Positions 50,534-63,668 of a stretch of DNA of 64,000 bases are shown piece by piece. Position 1 is the first letter of the stretch, and each line of letters opens with the position of its first letter. The position numbers were made by a program, and so were the translations under genes. A model generated the notes under the pieces. It ran no database searches, had not been told where the DNA came from, and worked only from the letters and a program-made list of their open reading frames with translations. The DNA comes from Nematostella vectensis (taxonomy: Eukaryota; Cnidaria; Anthozoa; Actiniaria; Edwardsiidae): positions 7,431,501 through 7,495,500 of the forward strand of contig NC_064043.1 in the NCBI RefSeq assembly GCF_932526225.1, read 5' to 3'.

Positions 50534-51337
50534 GAGAACTTTTCTTGGGTAAAAAAGCGGTATGAATTAGTGTTTTATACCTTCGACCTATTCGTTTCCT
50601 CAAATCCGAAAGAGTGCAAAGTTGTCGTTGATCCAGAAGAATAGTTAGTGAAAAAGGACAGTTGAAGAAATCTTCTAATTCGCTAGTGAGCTGTTACTTT
50701 TTAAGTTTCTCGTTAGCAATCAAGCATTTCCGCTACTTTACTTCGACAATATATCGTTTAGTAAACTTAAGCACTTAAAAGCTTTTAGCGACGATTCAAA
50801 TTAACCTGCCAATGACGCCCTCATATGTTCGACAAATGTGTGATTGTTTTAATTTTCTCTCTTATTCCAGAAAGCATGCACAAATTCAATTATCAGTTAA
50901 AAAACTTGAAGGATTTCTTAAGATTTTTTTAGCTCAAGAAATTGGAACCAACCTTCATTGTTCTTATTTTTTGCGGTTTCTTATGCGCAATGTAGATAAG
51001 TGTACATAGATGTAAAATCAAAAAGTAATCTTTTTATAAAGTAGCCATCGATTCCATCCGATTCCTTGCGGCTTCCCTACAACTATATAAACACACAAAG
51101 GATAGCAAGCAATAAACTCGACCTCCAGCGAATGTTGATAAAAGCGCGATTATTTTGCTGGCCTAGCTTCTGTGTACCTCAGTTTAACCCCTTATTGTTG
51201 CTAACCTAAATGCTAGCTAACCTAAATGCCCAGGTTTTGATAAGCGCCCGGTTCAAATCAGTCCTCCATCGAAAAAATAAAAATAGAGATGAATAAATAA
51301 TAAGCGTCCCACTCAAGGCATGTCCAGTTACAGCCCT
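50534..51337. other. Host spacer, nothing recognised
   Basis: AT-rich; no coding frame or repeat that I can support. Confidence 0.4.
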
Positions 51338-51475
51338 GGGGCCGGTTCCTAGAAAGCAGGATAGCGCTAACCCAGGGATAACTGCGGCAAAACTCGACAT
51401 CCGATTGGGTTAAAGGGGCATTCATCTCTGGGATAGCGTTAGCTTTCTTTCTAGGAAGCCGGCTCTGGAAAAGTA
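51338..51475. mobile_element. MITE, ~140 bp
   Basis: GCCGGTTCCTAGAAAGCAGG at the left is inverted at the right as TTTCTTTCTAGGAAGCCGGC, followed inward by AGCGCTAACCCA/ GGGATAGCGTTAGC. A short palindromic non-autonomous element. Confidence 0.75.
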
Positions 51476-51689
51476 CACCAACGCAGCAGGGATCGGCTAG
51501 TCGATGTACTATCCCTAATCCTTGCCTTAATAGGTTTCACCTGTTCAAGTACTTACGCAAGGGATCAGCTATTTTCGGGCAACGTGAACCCGTAACGAGG
51601 AAGAAAGGGGAGGGGGGTTCGGGAGGGGGCGTTATGTTCGGGAAAATAGAGTACTAATTACTAGCTTTTTTAAAAAAAATGTTCCACTA

Positions 51690-52325
51690 AATTGATAAAA
51701 CAGGCGTTTGTCATAAAACATTTGAATGTAGTGGCAAGAAAGATGAAGTGTTTTTTGTCATAGTACCTAAAGGATGTCAAGCAATCTTAGGACTAGAGAC
51801 ATGTGAAAAGTTTAAACTAATAACAAGGGTTAATACTGTTATCAAGGACAGTACCATGGGAGATAACAACTATAGTGACAACAACAATCCCACATTCAAA
51901 GATGAAATAATGAATGAATTTGCTGATGTATTTGAAGGTATAGGATGTCTTCCAGTTACTTACAAGATTATGCTAACCCTGTTATACATCCTGCAAGGAA
52001 AGTTCCTGTGAGTCTGAGAGAAAGGCTAGATAAGGAGCTCAATCGGTTGACCAAGCTGGGAATTGTAAAGAAGACCGAAGAACCAACCGAGTGGGTTTAA
52101 TTCCCTTGTTATTGTAGAAAAGCCAAATGGTGACCTAAGGCTTTGCTTGGATCCAAAAGATCTAAACCAGTTCATCATGAGAGAGCACTATCACATTCCA
52201 ACAAGAAGTGAAATCACAAATAACATGTCTGGAGCCAAATATTTTTCAAAACTTAATTGATACGTCATCAGGATTCTGGCAAATTCCCTTAGATGAAGAA
52301 AGTTCTAAGCTCTCCTTGCGGTAAC
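51690..52325 (+). mobile_element. Degenerate Ty3/Gypsy-type retrotransposon fragment (protease end to RT start)
   Basis: A plus-strand frame at 51748..52011 ends a protease-like region (QAILGLETCEKF) and leads to FADVFEGIG. Shifted frames follow with RLDKELNRLTKLGIVKK, VEKPNGDLRLCLDPKDLNQ and GFWQIPLDEESSKL, the start of a Gypsy reverse transcriptase. Several frameshifts; no catalytic YxDD part and no LTRs seen. Confidence 0.85.
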
Positions 52326-52347
52326 CTGATACGTACGCGACAAACAG

Positions 52348-52353
52348 ACCCCC

Positions 52354-52384
<31 letters not shown>

Positions 52385-52388
52385 ACAC
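52348..52388. repeat. Poly-C plus CA microsatellite
   Basis: About 20 Cs followed by about 9 AC dinucleotides; the Gypsy fragment stops just before it. Confidence 0.95.
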
Positions 52389-52779
52389 TTTCTCAATCCT
52401 AAAACATAGTAGTCGGCTCCTAAATATTATACGGACCCCATCATTTCATTCCCGGCGGGGATTGGATTTTCTGTTTCTGTCCGTAATAGCGAGGGGCTGT
52501 TATACCGTGGTCCACCTCGTTTGGGATAACTTCTCTAACGCGGTGAGCCAAAAACGGAAGGTTGCACCCGGGCTGACGAGGTTATTAGTGCACCCGAAAC
52601 ACCATGAACATAAGGAATGTGCACACACTGTAAAGAACTGGAAATCTCGCTCAAGTGGCAAAGGAGAGAGATAACCATCATGAAGACGCAGATGAAGAAA
52701 CTAAAGAGGATTTTTACTAAAAGCTAGATGTACTGCATAAGAGAAATGTCCATAATATGTATATTGAATATAAGAGACA

Positions 52780-53620
52780 TGAACGCCAAGGTTGGATATG
52801 TGTGCCAATGAACTCGTGATTGACAAACATCATTAAGAACGGAGTCAAACAAGGCTGCATTATGTCTGGATTCCTGTTCTTGATTGTCATGGACTGGTTA
52901 ATGAGGAGGGCAGTTGGTAAAGAAGAAAATGGTATGGAATCTGATATCTAAACTCGATAACCTAGATTTTGCTGATGATGTTGCATTACTATCCTCTACA
53001 CGGCAACATATTCAAGACAACACCATCAGGGACAAAGCGTCCTAACGAGTTGGACTCAGCTAGTTAACTTGGAAAAGACAGGAATCTCCATCGATGAGCA
53101 GAACATAGAACATAGGTTGAAGAATTCACATATCTTGGAGCAGAAGTCAGAAAGGAAGGAGGCGGGACGAACGAATTACAGAACAGGCTTTAATGGAGAG
53201 GGGAGCATTTGTCAGACTAAAAAATTCGAACCTCTGCCTCGATTTAAAAAAGCGAGACATGGACAATAAAAATAGGAGACGACAAATTAATTGACGTATT
53301 CCAGGTGCCTCCGCAGAATACTTCGTGTCCGATGGTAAGACCATACAATCGGACCTAGGAACTGCTGCAACGAGCTGAGATGAAAACATTGAATTATGAG
53401 GTTAAGAACAGAAATATGGAAGATGACTGGCCATATTTGAGGCAAGACCGTGGCATTACGTGGGCGCCAGAAGAACAAAGAAACAAAGGAAGACCAAAGA
53501 CCACATATGGGAGGACTGTAGAAAGGAGAGATAGTGGCTGGGGTTCATGGGAAAAGGTACGACGAGCCGCTGTGGATAGAGAGAAATGGAAAATGTGCCA
53601 CAATCTACTTGGAGGACAGG
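52780..53620 (+). mobile_element. Degenerate LINE (non-LTR retrotransposon) fragment
   Basis: Broken plus-strand frames encode GVKQGCIMSGFLFLIVMDW and LDFADDVALLSS (reverse transcriptase motifs, ADD in place), then an ILEQKSERKEAGRTN-type region, and the C-terminal WAPEEQRNKGRPKTTYGRTV block seen in many animal LINE ORF2 proteins. Frameshifts and gaps show it is dead. Confidence 0.8.
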
Positions 53621-54608
53621 TAACAGGTTATAGCGGGTTGTCCGTAATAACGATGTGCCGTTATAGCGGAGTATCCTTAAGCCTGATGCACACTGGCAAT
53701 ATAATGACATAACAAGATAGGCGCGCGCATTCTTATGTCCTTATTTTCAAGTGTGAAGGGTGCGACTTATGGCAATAACGTCGACATAATAACGTGGAGA
53801 TAACGACATAAAAGAAAAAACATGTTTTTTTCCCTTATGCCATTATGTCAAATTCTTATGTTGTTATGTCGTTATATCGCCAGTGTGCATCAGGCCTTAA
53901 TAACGTTGTGCCGTTATATACTGGGTTTGTTGTCCGTAATAACGATGTGCCGTTATAGCGGGCTATCCGTAATAACAATGTGCCGTTATAGTGGGGTGTT
54001 CGTAGTAACGATGCGCCCTTATAGCGGGCTGTCCGTAATAATGAGGTGCTGTTATAGCGGGGTGTCCGTAATAACGATGCGCTTATAGTGGGCTGTTCGT
54101 AATAATGAGGTGCTGTTATAGCGGGATGTCCGTAATAACGATGTGCCGTTATAGCGGGCTGTCCGTAATAACGATGTGCCGTTTTAGCGGGCTGTCCACA
54201 AAAATGAGGTGCCGTTATAGTGGAGCTCCCACCGAAGCGCCGCGTGAGCGGAGCCCCATACCTAAAAAAAAGTAATATACAAATATGGTAACAAATATTG
54301 GTAACCCATTGACTCGAGTTTTCGTGACGCGATGTCCGTCCGTCCGTCCCTTAAAAGCATCGTATAGCGAGGTCTCCGTAATAACGAGGGCTGTCCGTAT
54401 TAGCAGGGTTCAGTTATATCGGGTTTTCCGTAATAACGAGGTGCTGATATAATGAAATGTCCGTAATAGTGAGGTGCCGTAAAAGCGCGCTGTCCGTAAT
54501 GACAGGTGCTCGTAATGACGAGGTGCAGTTTTTTTAGGTGTCCGTAATAACGAGGTGTTGTAATAATGGAGTGTCCGTAATAACGAGGTGCTGTTATAAT
54601 GGGGTGTC
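53620..54608. repeat. Degenerate satellite, ~25-32-bp unit
   Basis: Many variants of GTCCGTAATAACGATGTGCC followed by GTTATAGCGGG. It continues at 55433..55812 beyond an inserted foldback element, and isolated units occur near 52480..52510 and 54361. Confidence 0.9.
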
Positions 54609-54619
54609 AGTAATAAAGG
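54609..54619. repeat. Left target duplication AGTAATAAAGG
   Basis: Exact 11-bp match to 55422..55432, flanking the foldback element; the sequence is a variant of the surrounding satellite. Confidence 0.7.
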
Positions 54620-55421
54620 TGGACTTTAAAAGCGCACTAGCATACACACATTGGCACGCTACGCTACGCTAGCACAGTCTGCAGGGCGACTTTAATTAAT
54701 TGGCATTGATGACCTCTTAGTTGGCTCACGGGGGTTTACAGCAACCTAGCATACGGTTGATGTAGCAAAGGCTGTCTGATTTGCAACCATAGCTAAAAAT
54801 GGGTCTTTTAACTTTTTTTTTCACTAACCTTTTTGGAGCACTGCAACATGCACTGCGTGGTTTAAAGTAGATTTTAAACAAGGACTATCTCGATTTTAAC
54901 CGCTTTAACCTGACAAATTAGGGACTATGGGTCACATGACAGTTTGGTGACTCTTGTCATAGAGAACCTATTTTGCAAGTATTTCTTTTTTTTTTTGGAC
55001 TTTAAAAGCACACTAGCATACACACATTGGCACCTGTCGGGCCAAGACGGGACGCTAGCACAGTCTATTACCCGTGCAGTTCGGCAACCATGGTCGACTC
55101 GAACGAAGTGCTTTAAACCACAGCTTAGATCCATGTGGGATCTAGAGCTGCGACCGGGCTAGCGTGATGCCAATTGTGCGGATCACGCATGCGACCTTTG
55201 CTAGTCTAAAACTCCGTCGGCTATGCCATGCTGACGTCGGCTATGCCATGGCATAGCCGGTTTGCCTCATTAACTGAACCGGCTATGCCATGCTGACGAA
55301 TCCTAATAAGGACGAAACAGCTGTCCATGGTTGCCGAACTGCATGGGTAATAGACTGTGCTAGAGTCCCGTCTTGGCCCGACTGCTGCCAATGTGTGTAT
55401 GCTAGTGTGCTTCTAAAGTCC
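54620..55421. mobile_element. Foldback (inverted-repeat) transposon, ~800 bp, in satellite
   Basis: Starts GGACTTTAAAAGCGCACTAG and ends CACTAGCATAC-complement ... TTCTAAAGTCC. A second internal copy of the left end at 54998..55098 pairs over ~100 bp with 55326..55421. Near the centre is a perfect palindrome CGGCTATGCCATGGCATAGC with repeated CGGCTATGCCATGCTGACG. No protein coding seen; non-autonomous. Confidence 0.75.
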
Positions 55422-55432
55422 AGTAATAAAGG

Positions 55433-55812
55433 GGTACCGTTATAGCGCGCTGTCCGTAATAGCGAGTGTTTTAGCAGGGTGCCGTTAAGTGGGGTCTTCG
55501 TAATAACGAGGTGCTGTTATAGCGAGGTGTTCGTAGTAACGAGGTGCCGTTTAGTGGGGTCTTCGTAATAACGAGGTGCTGTTATAGCGAGGTGTTCGTA
55601 ATAACGAGGTGCCGTTTAGCGCGCTTTCCGTAATAACGAAGTGCTGTAATAACGCTGTCCGTAATACCGAGGTGCCGTTATGGCGGGTTGCTCGTTATAA
55701 CGAGGTGCCGTTTAGCGGGGTGTCGTAATACCGAGGTGCCGTTATTCGTTATAGCGGGCTGTCCGGTATAACGAAGTTCCGTTTAGCGGTGTGTTCGTAA
55801 GGCGAAACTTTT
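55433..55812. repeat. Continuation of the GTAATAACGAGG satellite
   Basis: Same unit as 53620..54608, ending near GTGTTCGTAAGGCG. Confidence 0.85.
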
Positions 55813-57689
55813 TCCCTTGTTCTATGCGGCTTACCGCACTAGAAACCTGGTGTACTCTGTTCCTGTTGCCCTGTATGTCCCTGTTGTCTCTATTTTCGAA
55901 ATTGGTAATCACATCGTAGCGAGGGTGGATATCTCAGCGGGCCTTCAATTTTTTTAGAGAGATCCCCTGGATTAGTACTTATTGTTAAGTGATAGTGTTT
56001 AATTTCAAGCCCACGTTCCAATATGGAAAACCCCGAGATGGGTCATTTTAAATTTTAAACATAACTAAAATCTGTTCAATCCGAAGGTTTTTTCACTAGA
56101 GCTAAAACAAACATTATACAGAGATAAAATTATATCCAGCTCCATTAACTTGTGTATGTGTTATCATTTCTGGTTTCTTATGATCTGTTTAATTATTCAT
56201 AAAAACATGTTTGTCACAAATAATAGGGATACTTTTATAGTATAGGTAACTTGAGGAATTGATGGCTGTTACTATAGAATGGCTAATCAAAGGTTCGGAT
56301 TTAGTGGCCAGAAATGACATCAATATATGATGCACGAATTCTGGTACCAACTTGTTTTCCCACGTGGTTATCTATCATTTGTCGATGGAGATAACTTATT
56401 TATCCTAACTCAGAGGTAAAGACGTTTGGTTGTCAAGTCAGTCCCTCAGTCGTGGATATTTTTAAGGAAGGTAAGAGTAGTAGTATAGTTAGAAAAAAAG
56501 ATAAATATACGATAAACAATTATTAGTTTAGCAACTTCTTTCAAGAGATATATTTTTAGGCAATCGAGACCGGCAATTACTAGTTATAGTCTAAATAACC
56601 GAATACAATCATAGGGGATTTATCTGAAAGTAGGAGTAATAACCCGAATAACCGATTTTGTTTTGAGTTACCTCAAAGTAAGGCGAAAACTATATTGATT
56701 CTGCAACCGCCCACTCTTGTCAAATCAGCAACTACCGTTATACACAAGATCAAACCAATGCTACCGATCGCACCTATGTCAATAATAGACGTTATGTGTA
56801 CACTGCCTCTCAGTATACTCAACGCTTATTATGTATCAGACACTCCGTCTATGACTTCCACAAGTTTTATAATGTCTATACTATAAATACAACAGTACTT
56901 CAGTTCTATTATTTTTATATAAGGCAAAACATGTTGCAATTGTCATTAAAATAGGAGTAATTTTTAGAATTTTTAACTCTGTTATATTTCTCTGTTATAT
57001 GGTAATCTATTGAACATGGGGGGTAATCATGAGACACTTCTTTTTTGGCAATCACAAATCTTTCTATGTTTCCGTTGTAGAGGGCATGCTCAATTATTGG
57101 AATAAAAAATGGATTAAAAAATTTTTAAAAGCCAAAATATTAGAACAAATGATGCCCGTTGTAGCGTTGTAGAATTTGCGTTTTTAATGTTGTTACAGGT
57201 AAAAATTAGATTTTGTGGTTTGTTTTTAGTATTGAAATAACAACCCAACCATTCACAGTCCCTCTTAAAGCCTGGTTATACACTAATATAAGATATTTTC
57301 TCTTCTACCATTGATATTTTTGTCAAGAAGGAAATCAGTGAAACTTATACGACAATGTACCTGTTAGCTAGTTTATATAACTCGACGACAATTTTGAATC
57401 TAAAACCCTTCTGTTGAAGCGTTGTTTATACCAGCTAGTTTGATGGGATTGCCAAAATAAAATGAAAAACTAATCAAAACGCACAAAAGACATAGAGTTT
57501 TTAAGTCAATGACAAATTGGGACTGAATATTTTTGTTTTGCGAATTACATATTTATTTGGTTATGCTAAAAACTAAACTCGATGCTCCATGTCGAAATAT
57601 GTGGAGCTTTCCTCCCTGCTCCGATAGAAATGAAAATGATTTTTTTACAGACATCCCCATTGCTGATAGTTTGATATAAGTCATGCTAC
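55813..57689. other. AT-rich spacer, nothing recognised
   Basis: Only short chance frames; no repeats clear enough to name. Confidence 0.4.
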
Positions 57690-58200
57690 AATACTAAGCT
57701 ATAGGCCATTTATTGGCGCTATCTCTAAATATTAAACTATAAGACATTTATAAAGGCTACCCCTCAATACTAAACTTTAAGCTATTTATAAAGGCCACCA
57801 CTCAATGCTTATAAGCTATTTATAAAGGCTGCCACTCAATACTTAAACATAAGCCATTTATAAAGGCTTACCACTTTATACTAAACTATATAAGCCATTT
57901 ATAAAGGCTTCCACATAATACTAAACTAGGCTACCACATAAAATTAAACTATGGGCCATATATAAAGCCTACTTAAATATAAGCTATTTATAAAGGCTTA
58001 CCACCTTATACTAAACTATAAGCCATTTATAAAGGCTACCACATTACTAAACTATAAGCCATTTATAAACACCAACACATAATACTAAACTATATAAGCC
58101 ATTTAAAAAGGCTACCACATAATACTAAACTATGAGCCATTTATAAAGGCTACCACATAAAATTAAACTATGGGCCATATATAAAGCCTACCCCGAAACT
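57690..58200. repeat. ~32-40-bp minisatellite, about 13 copies
   Basis: ACTAAACTATAAGCCATTTA then TAAAGGCTACCACATAAT repeated with small indels. Confidence 0.9.
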
Positions 58201-58504
58201 GCAGCTTTATATATGATACATCTTACATGATTATCTCTGCATTACTTTCTGCAATAAGAATACTAAGACTACCAAAAGAATAATAATATAAACTTGTCGC
58301 AAAGTGTTATATCATGATATGTACCCAAGCAAAGTTCAAAGTTAAATTCATCCAACATTCTATCATGGCATGACCCTTTGAGTGCTGTGGCAACGTATGC
58401 GAAGCGAGTCTGCAGATTGTTTTCGTATTTCGTATGTGTAGCAAAACAGGGCATAAATGTCATTATGTGTAACAAAGCTGGGTATAGATGCCACATATAT
58501 ATAC

Positions 58505-58665
58505 GTCCCCCAGGAGCGGACCTAGCCTTTCGCTTAAGGGGGGTTTGGCTCAGTGACAAAGGGGGAAGGGTTTTTTTTTGTTACGTATGGCTTTCTGGCC
58601 GCCCAAAGGGGGGGGGGGGGGGGGTTAAACCCCCTAAAACCTCCCCTTAGATCTGCTACTTGTCC
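58505..58665. repeat. G-run dispersed repeat
   Basis: GGAGCGGACCTAGCC then G runs (up to about 18) and AAACCCCCTAAAACCTCCCC before TTAGATCTGCTAC; ends are loosely inverted. Related in type to 3512..3680 and 24430..24600. Confidence 0.5.
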
Positions 58666-61600
58666 CCGAATAAGCAACGCAGCTAAAATATGCAGCTACA
58701 ATATCGTAACTGTGATAAAGCTGAAAACAGTTTTAGATGTTAGTCGAAGTGTCATGGGATTTCCTATGTAAATGGTGCGTGAAATTAAAATGTCATCCAA
58801 GTTCAAGAATCAACAAACCTTAACCACCCTTCACAATCCGGAGAATTTAATGGATGAGATTTATCAACGGCTAGACAGTCTTATGTAAAACGCAAATAAC
58901 TGATTTTGAAAGAGCCTGATGTTTTAAAAAAAGAGATTCTGAGATTACTTTAGCAATATAGTTCACTGTCTCCTTGGCTATATGCAATCAGAATAGAGAA
59001 ATGAGAAAAAAAAAGCACATTTTCTCGTCCATCAACAGCGACAAGATTAATAGCATCATTAGCTGTTACATCTGAACATAATATATTGAAATAACTATCC
59101 AATCGATAAAGATTTTAGGGTTAAAATGAATACATTCCTCTAGCAGAAATCTTTGAATGGACTGTGAGTGGGTCTCACGAGGGTTAAGATACGAAAAATA
59201 ATATCGTGGGTGGACGTGGTTCCGAGAGTCACGTGATAATTCGAGATCCCTGGTTTTGCAAGCATTATTTACTACGAGAGGTTAGTGGGCATTGGTCTGC
59301 GAGTTGTCAAGGGATAGAGTTTGAAAATCCCGATGGGGAGGTAGTGGGTATTGAGACTGCTATGTTATTTACATGTTGAACAAGTTAAGCGGCTTAGCAT
59401 AAGCTTTCAAAGACTGGAAGAGCCCTAATTAGAGGGAATAACCGCAAGCTTACAGACAACGTAGTAGTTGTTTGATGTGCCTTTATCTTTCTTACACGTC
59501 ACATTAGTTATAGAATAGTTGTATAATCGGACTGTGCATCCAGGAATACTCTACCGGTAAGAACCTGATACCATGTTGAATCAACTTCAGAGGGCGAAGA
59601 AGAAGTATTTGTTTTTTCATTCTTGGTGGGCTTCACCGTTGCCGAGGCCGCGAACATTTTGTGCAGACAACTGCAATCATCTAGGACTGCCTTAGTCAAA
59701 ACCCTGATAGGATTTTCAATTTGCGTATACTTAAATTTGAAATTATATTTTTATTTAATGGAAAATTCTGAAAAAGGCATTGAAGATACGAAGTTTTCAG
59801 GAAATATCTTTGGTGGATGTTGTGGCTCATTGTTTCAATTGAATATCTTGAAAAGTGTATGGCCAGAGCTCTCTGCTGAATTCTCGTTCTCTGGAGAAGT
59901 GGCCAGAGGCAAATTGACAAAAAAAATGTACCACCCACTGAAAAATACAAATTTATTAATTAAATTTTTATTCATGAATCTTTGGCTACAAGCCGAGATA
60001 GATCAATTGTCTTTTTGTTTTAGAACTCCAGTATAACATGTACATGTGTTTTTAGAATGTTTTTACTACTGACGCCTGTCTCCAAGAAGCAGGAGCAAGC
60101 CGGAATACAAATATAAGCATCATTCTCATTTTCAAGGGCGATAATACTCTTTCCGCTAAAAATAAATGTTAAATTTTCTTGTACATTAAGTTTGAGGTAA
60201 AAGCTTTTTTTAGGAGATATAGATCAGATTTGTTATGAAATTAAAATTTTATATTTTGCATTATGTTTTCTATCATTTTCCACCTTGCAATAAAAACCTA
60301 GTTTGATAAGCAGTACTAATTGGATTTCAAAAAATATTATTTTACAACAACTGAATGAAAACAAAACTTACAAAGCATTTTTGTAGATAAAACTTTTTTT
60401 CAGGGAAATAGACAATGTTTGTAAAATAAATGTTGTGTGTGTTGACAGTGGTCTATTTTGTGTCTTGCTAAATCTTTAATTAATACTAGTGATTTGGCCT
60501 TCTATTGAACATAGTAATGACAATTATTTATGTCCGGTACACAGAACCGATGCTATTTGCCCTTGTGAATAATAACTATCGCAGGTAATCACAGTTTCAT
60601 GCAGAGATTTATTTCTTTTTAAGATTTAAATGAAGGATCAAAAGCAAACGTGACAAAATCAGAAAAGACAGGTTTAATCATGTTCTTCCTCAAGACCTGT
60701 ATCTATTTGCTCTAGGGTGTAGAATTTGATATTAAATATGGTAAAAAAAATGAGTTTTTATTTAACCAATTCAGAATATATTGACAAGAAGACGGCATTA
60801 ATTACGCCACAGGTGGCGAAAAATCGCGGGTTCAATTTTAGTATCAATCGCCTGAAGAGTGTAATAACTTCTTTCGCGGTGGTTTCAACTGTTTTGCGTA
60901 TAACGACCCTACCGAACTCGCGTCATAGATTTTCAGTGACCGTGCTGCTAATCCTAACGCCTACCACGTCTTATCTAATGCTATTAAAAGGAAGGGAACA
61001 AAGACTTCGACGCAAAATGTGGAAAATCGGATTACGTGTATGTTATACTTCTAAGATTATGACTTTTGTAGCCGTAATGTTATGATAAAGTCGCTTGTGA
61101 AAATCCTTTAGATAAGGAAACTAAACTATTACTGTTTAGGTTTAAAGGATTTTTCTAAGTTTATCACATGGTAATTGTCGTAAAGCTGCACCATCTATAG
61201 GGCGAGAAAGCTTAAGTAACCTTGGACCGTAGGCTGACCTCATAGCTGCGCTGTGGCCTTGTGGTTAGACGTGCTTGGAATCGCAGCCAATCATCGATAA
61301 ACCCCAAGATTGAAGAACATTAGTACAGCGAAACGACATAAAGATTTTATAAACCAGGATGCAGTGGCAACGAAAAAAAGTTTTCGAATTCGTTTTGGCG
61401 TTCTGATTTTTATTGAGTATCTCTAACCCGCAGTTCTTAACGCTTTTCGCTCTTATCACCCAACAGCTAACCACCTCGGCTTTCTTTGTCGTTAACATTA
61501 AAGTCCTCTTTAAGTAAAGAATTAATACTTGCAAAGTCACCGATTTCGTCATTAAGCATAATTATCTAAGAGCGTTATTTATAAATAAACCTTTTTTCTA

Positions 61601-63391
61601 TTCATCGAAAATCATGGACGCAGCTAAGTCGGTACTATAATTACCAATTGTAAGTTTGGCACGAACAAGTTACTATCTGAATTCCCTAAGACGTCGGTTG
61701 ACTTCTAACCTTATCTATGTTTCTTCGGCAGTTCAAAAACAGAAACCATGGACCGCAAAAGTAACTTCAGTCGCACGTAGGGTTTTGTAAGTCGCCTCGC
61801 AAAGAGGTAAGTTTAATCGTTACTTCAAGAAAACAAAATTTGAGGTATGTCAAAACTGGGAAACAGACTGCTCTATGGGAGGTATTGAATAGGTTGAATA
61901 GACTGAAATGGGAATGTTAGAAGACGCATCTTGCACTAGTTAAGAAGGTACTCAGTGGATTGCATGCATTACCTCGAAACCAATCAAGAAAATAATTTGC
62001 TTCTGGCGTTTGTTATGATGATAAAGAAGACGTTTTAGGAGCTTCAAATATAATTTCGGTACCTCAGGATTTATTGCAGACACTCACAGCATAATAAAAT
62101 CCCGAAATATTGTAAAAGCAAAAAAAGATATTGCCCAATAATTATAAGAATGAATAAAAGTAGTAGCTTTTATTACTTGAAGGAAAGGGTATACTTTTGA
62201 AGATTTTATTTTTATATTTATGTGGGTTTAGTATTCAACCTCCAAATCAAATTACCATAATTTGAAATTGTTAACATATGAAGGAAGTTTTTAAGCATAT
62301 ACCTCCATTACCCAAATGAAGTATATATTTCGTGTATACCGTAGTTTTCTTATCAGATGCACATGGTCTGAAATTTAAAATTTAATCATAAATTTGTCTT
62401 ATCGCCTTTCAAAAAGTGTTTAAATAAGTTCTAGAATTAGGAATTGTTTTTTGGCTTCTGGCGCAGACGTTTCATTTTTACTTAAATTTTAAATTATTAG
62501 AAAGTGCTACTGTTTGTTTTAAAATTTGATGATAGAATTACTTGAAACAATAAACTCCGATAAGCATAACATTGTGCTAACTATTATTGACTATTGACTA
62601 TATATGAAAAAGCACGGATCAGTTACTCATAAAATCCTGGCGATATCGCGAACAGCGCGTTACATATAGTCTCACAGCAATTTGACCCCTGCGATGAACA
62701 TTATAACTTATCAGTGCTTTAATTCTTATATATTTGTTTATATATATAGTCACTTACATCACCACACACAGTGGAAATATTGTTTATTAATGCTTGATAT
62801 ATATTAAGCCCGTATAGCACGAGGAAGGGGAGGGGGCCTTCGGGTTTGAACCTCGAAAAAAACCCCGCTTGACTGGTCCGTTCAAAATAACGAAATTTGG
62901 TAAACAAGGAGATATCCAGGAGAAGATGGACAAACGAGGCAGTTAAAAAAATACTGCGTACGGGCCTGCATAAAGTAACTGTCTTCGCCATACATAGTGG
63001 AGATCAAAATTCAAATAAAATTTTTGTTGTAGATCTAAATCTACACAATTATAAATTTATCATTTGGCGCCGCTATGGGGACACCTGGGTTGTACAGAGA
63101 ATTTAAACATTAATTAAATGCCTTCTTTTGAGGAAGAAAATGCTCGGGGCATCAGTATTATGTTTAATTCCTGTATTTTCTGAGTATACTGTTTTCGAAG
63201 AAGCATCATGAAGTATATGATTAGTTCAATTGAAACAAGTATCGTACAATTTGAGAAAAATAATTCGGCATAATAAAAGAGTTAATCATGTGTATTTGGG
63301 TATTCCCTGTCATATCATCAAAAGTGTTATCCTTGCTCATATCATTCCATCAAAGTGTCGCCCTTCCCATGAGAGAACGAAGTCACGTGTA
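58666..63391. other. AT-rich region with almost nothing recognised
   Basis: No homologous frames, RNA genes or clear tandem repeats were recognised. The single compositional exception is 59536..59695. Confidence 0.4.
59536..59695 (-). CDS. Possible isolated coding exon
   Basis: This ~160-bp stretch is richer in GC than its surroundings and open on the minus strand with ordinary composition (AVLDDCSCLHKMF, then TNTSSSPSEVDSTWYQVL), ending at a possible donor ACCG|GTAGAG near 59555. No partner exons found, family unknown. Confidence 0.2.
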
Positions 63392-63668
63392 TGTTCGAAT
63401 CGTGTGATTCTTCTTCCAAAACAGAGAGAGTGGTACAGTATGTTCGAATCGTGTCATTCTTGTTGGTTTTGTTCCCAAACAGAAAGAGTGGTACACGTAT
63501 GTTCGAATCGTGTCATTCTTGTTGGTTTTGCCTTCCCAAACAGAGAGAGACGTATATTCGAATAGTGTCATTCTTGTTGGTTTTGCCTCTCCAAACAGAG
63601 AGAGTGGTACACGTATGCTCGAATAGTGTCATTTTGTTGGTTTTGCCTTACCAAACAGAGATAGTAGT
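63392..63668. repeat. ~55-62-bp tandem repeat, 5 copies
   Basis: TGTTCGAATCGTGTCATTCT then TGTTGGTTTTG, CCAAACAGAGAGAGTGGTAC. Units start near 63392, 63440, 63498, 63552 and 63615. Confidence 0.9.

Noticed and set aside
51748-52011. 87-codon ORF as a host gene
   Set aside because: It is part of a Gypsy-type pol remnant, continuing in shifted frames.
59623-60036. 137-codon plus-strand ORF
   Set aside because: Composition is that of AT-rich noncoding DNA, no motif, no splice or poly(A) context.
61250-61320. tRNA-like stretch GTGGCCTTGTGGTTAGACGT
   Set aside because: An A-box-like piece is present but there is no B box (GGTTCGANNCC) and no cloverleaf; at most a SINE remnant.
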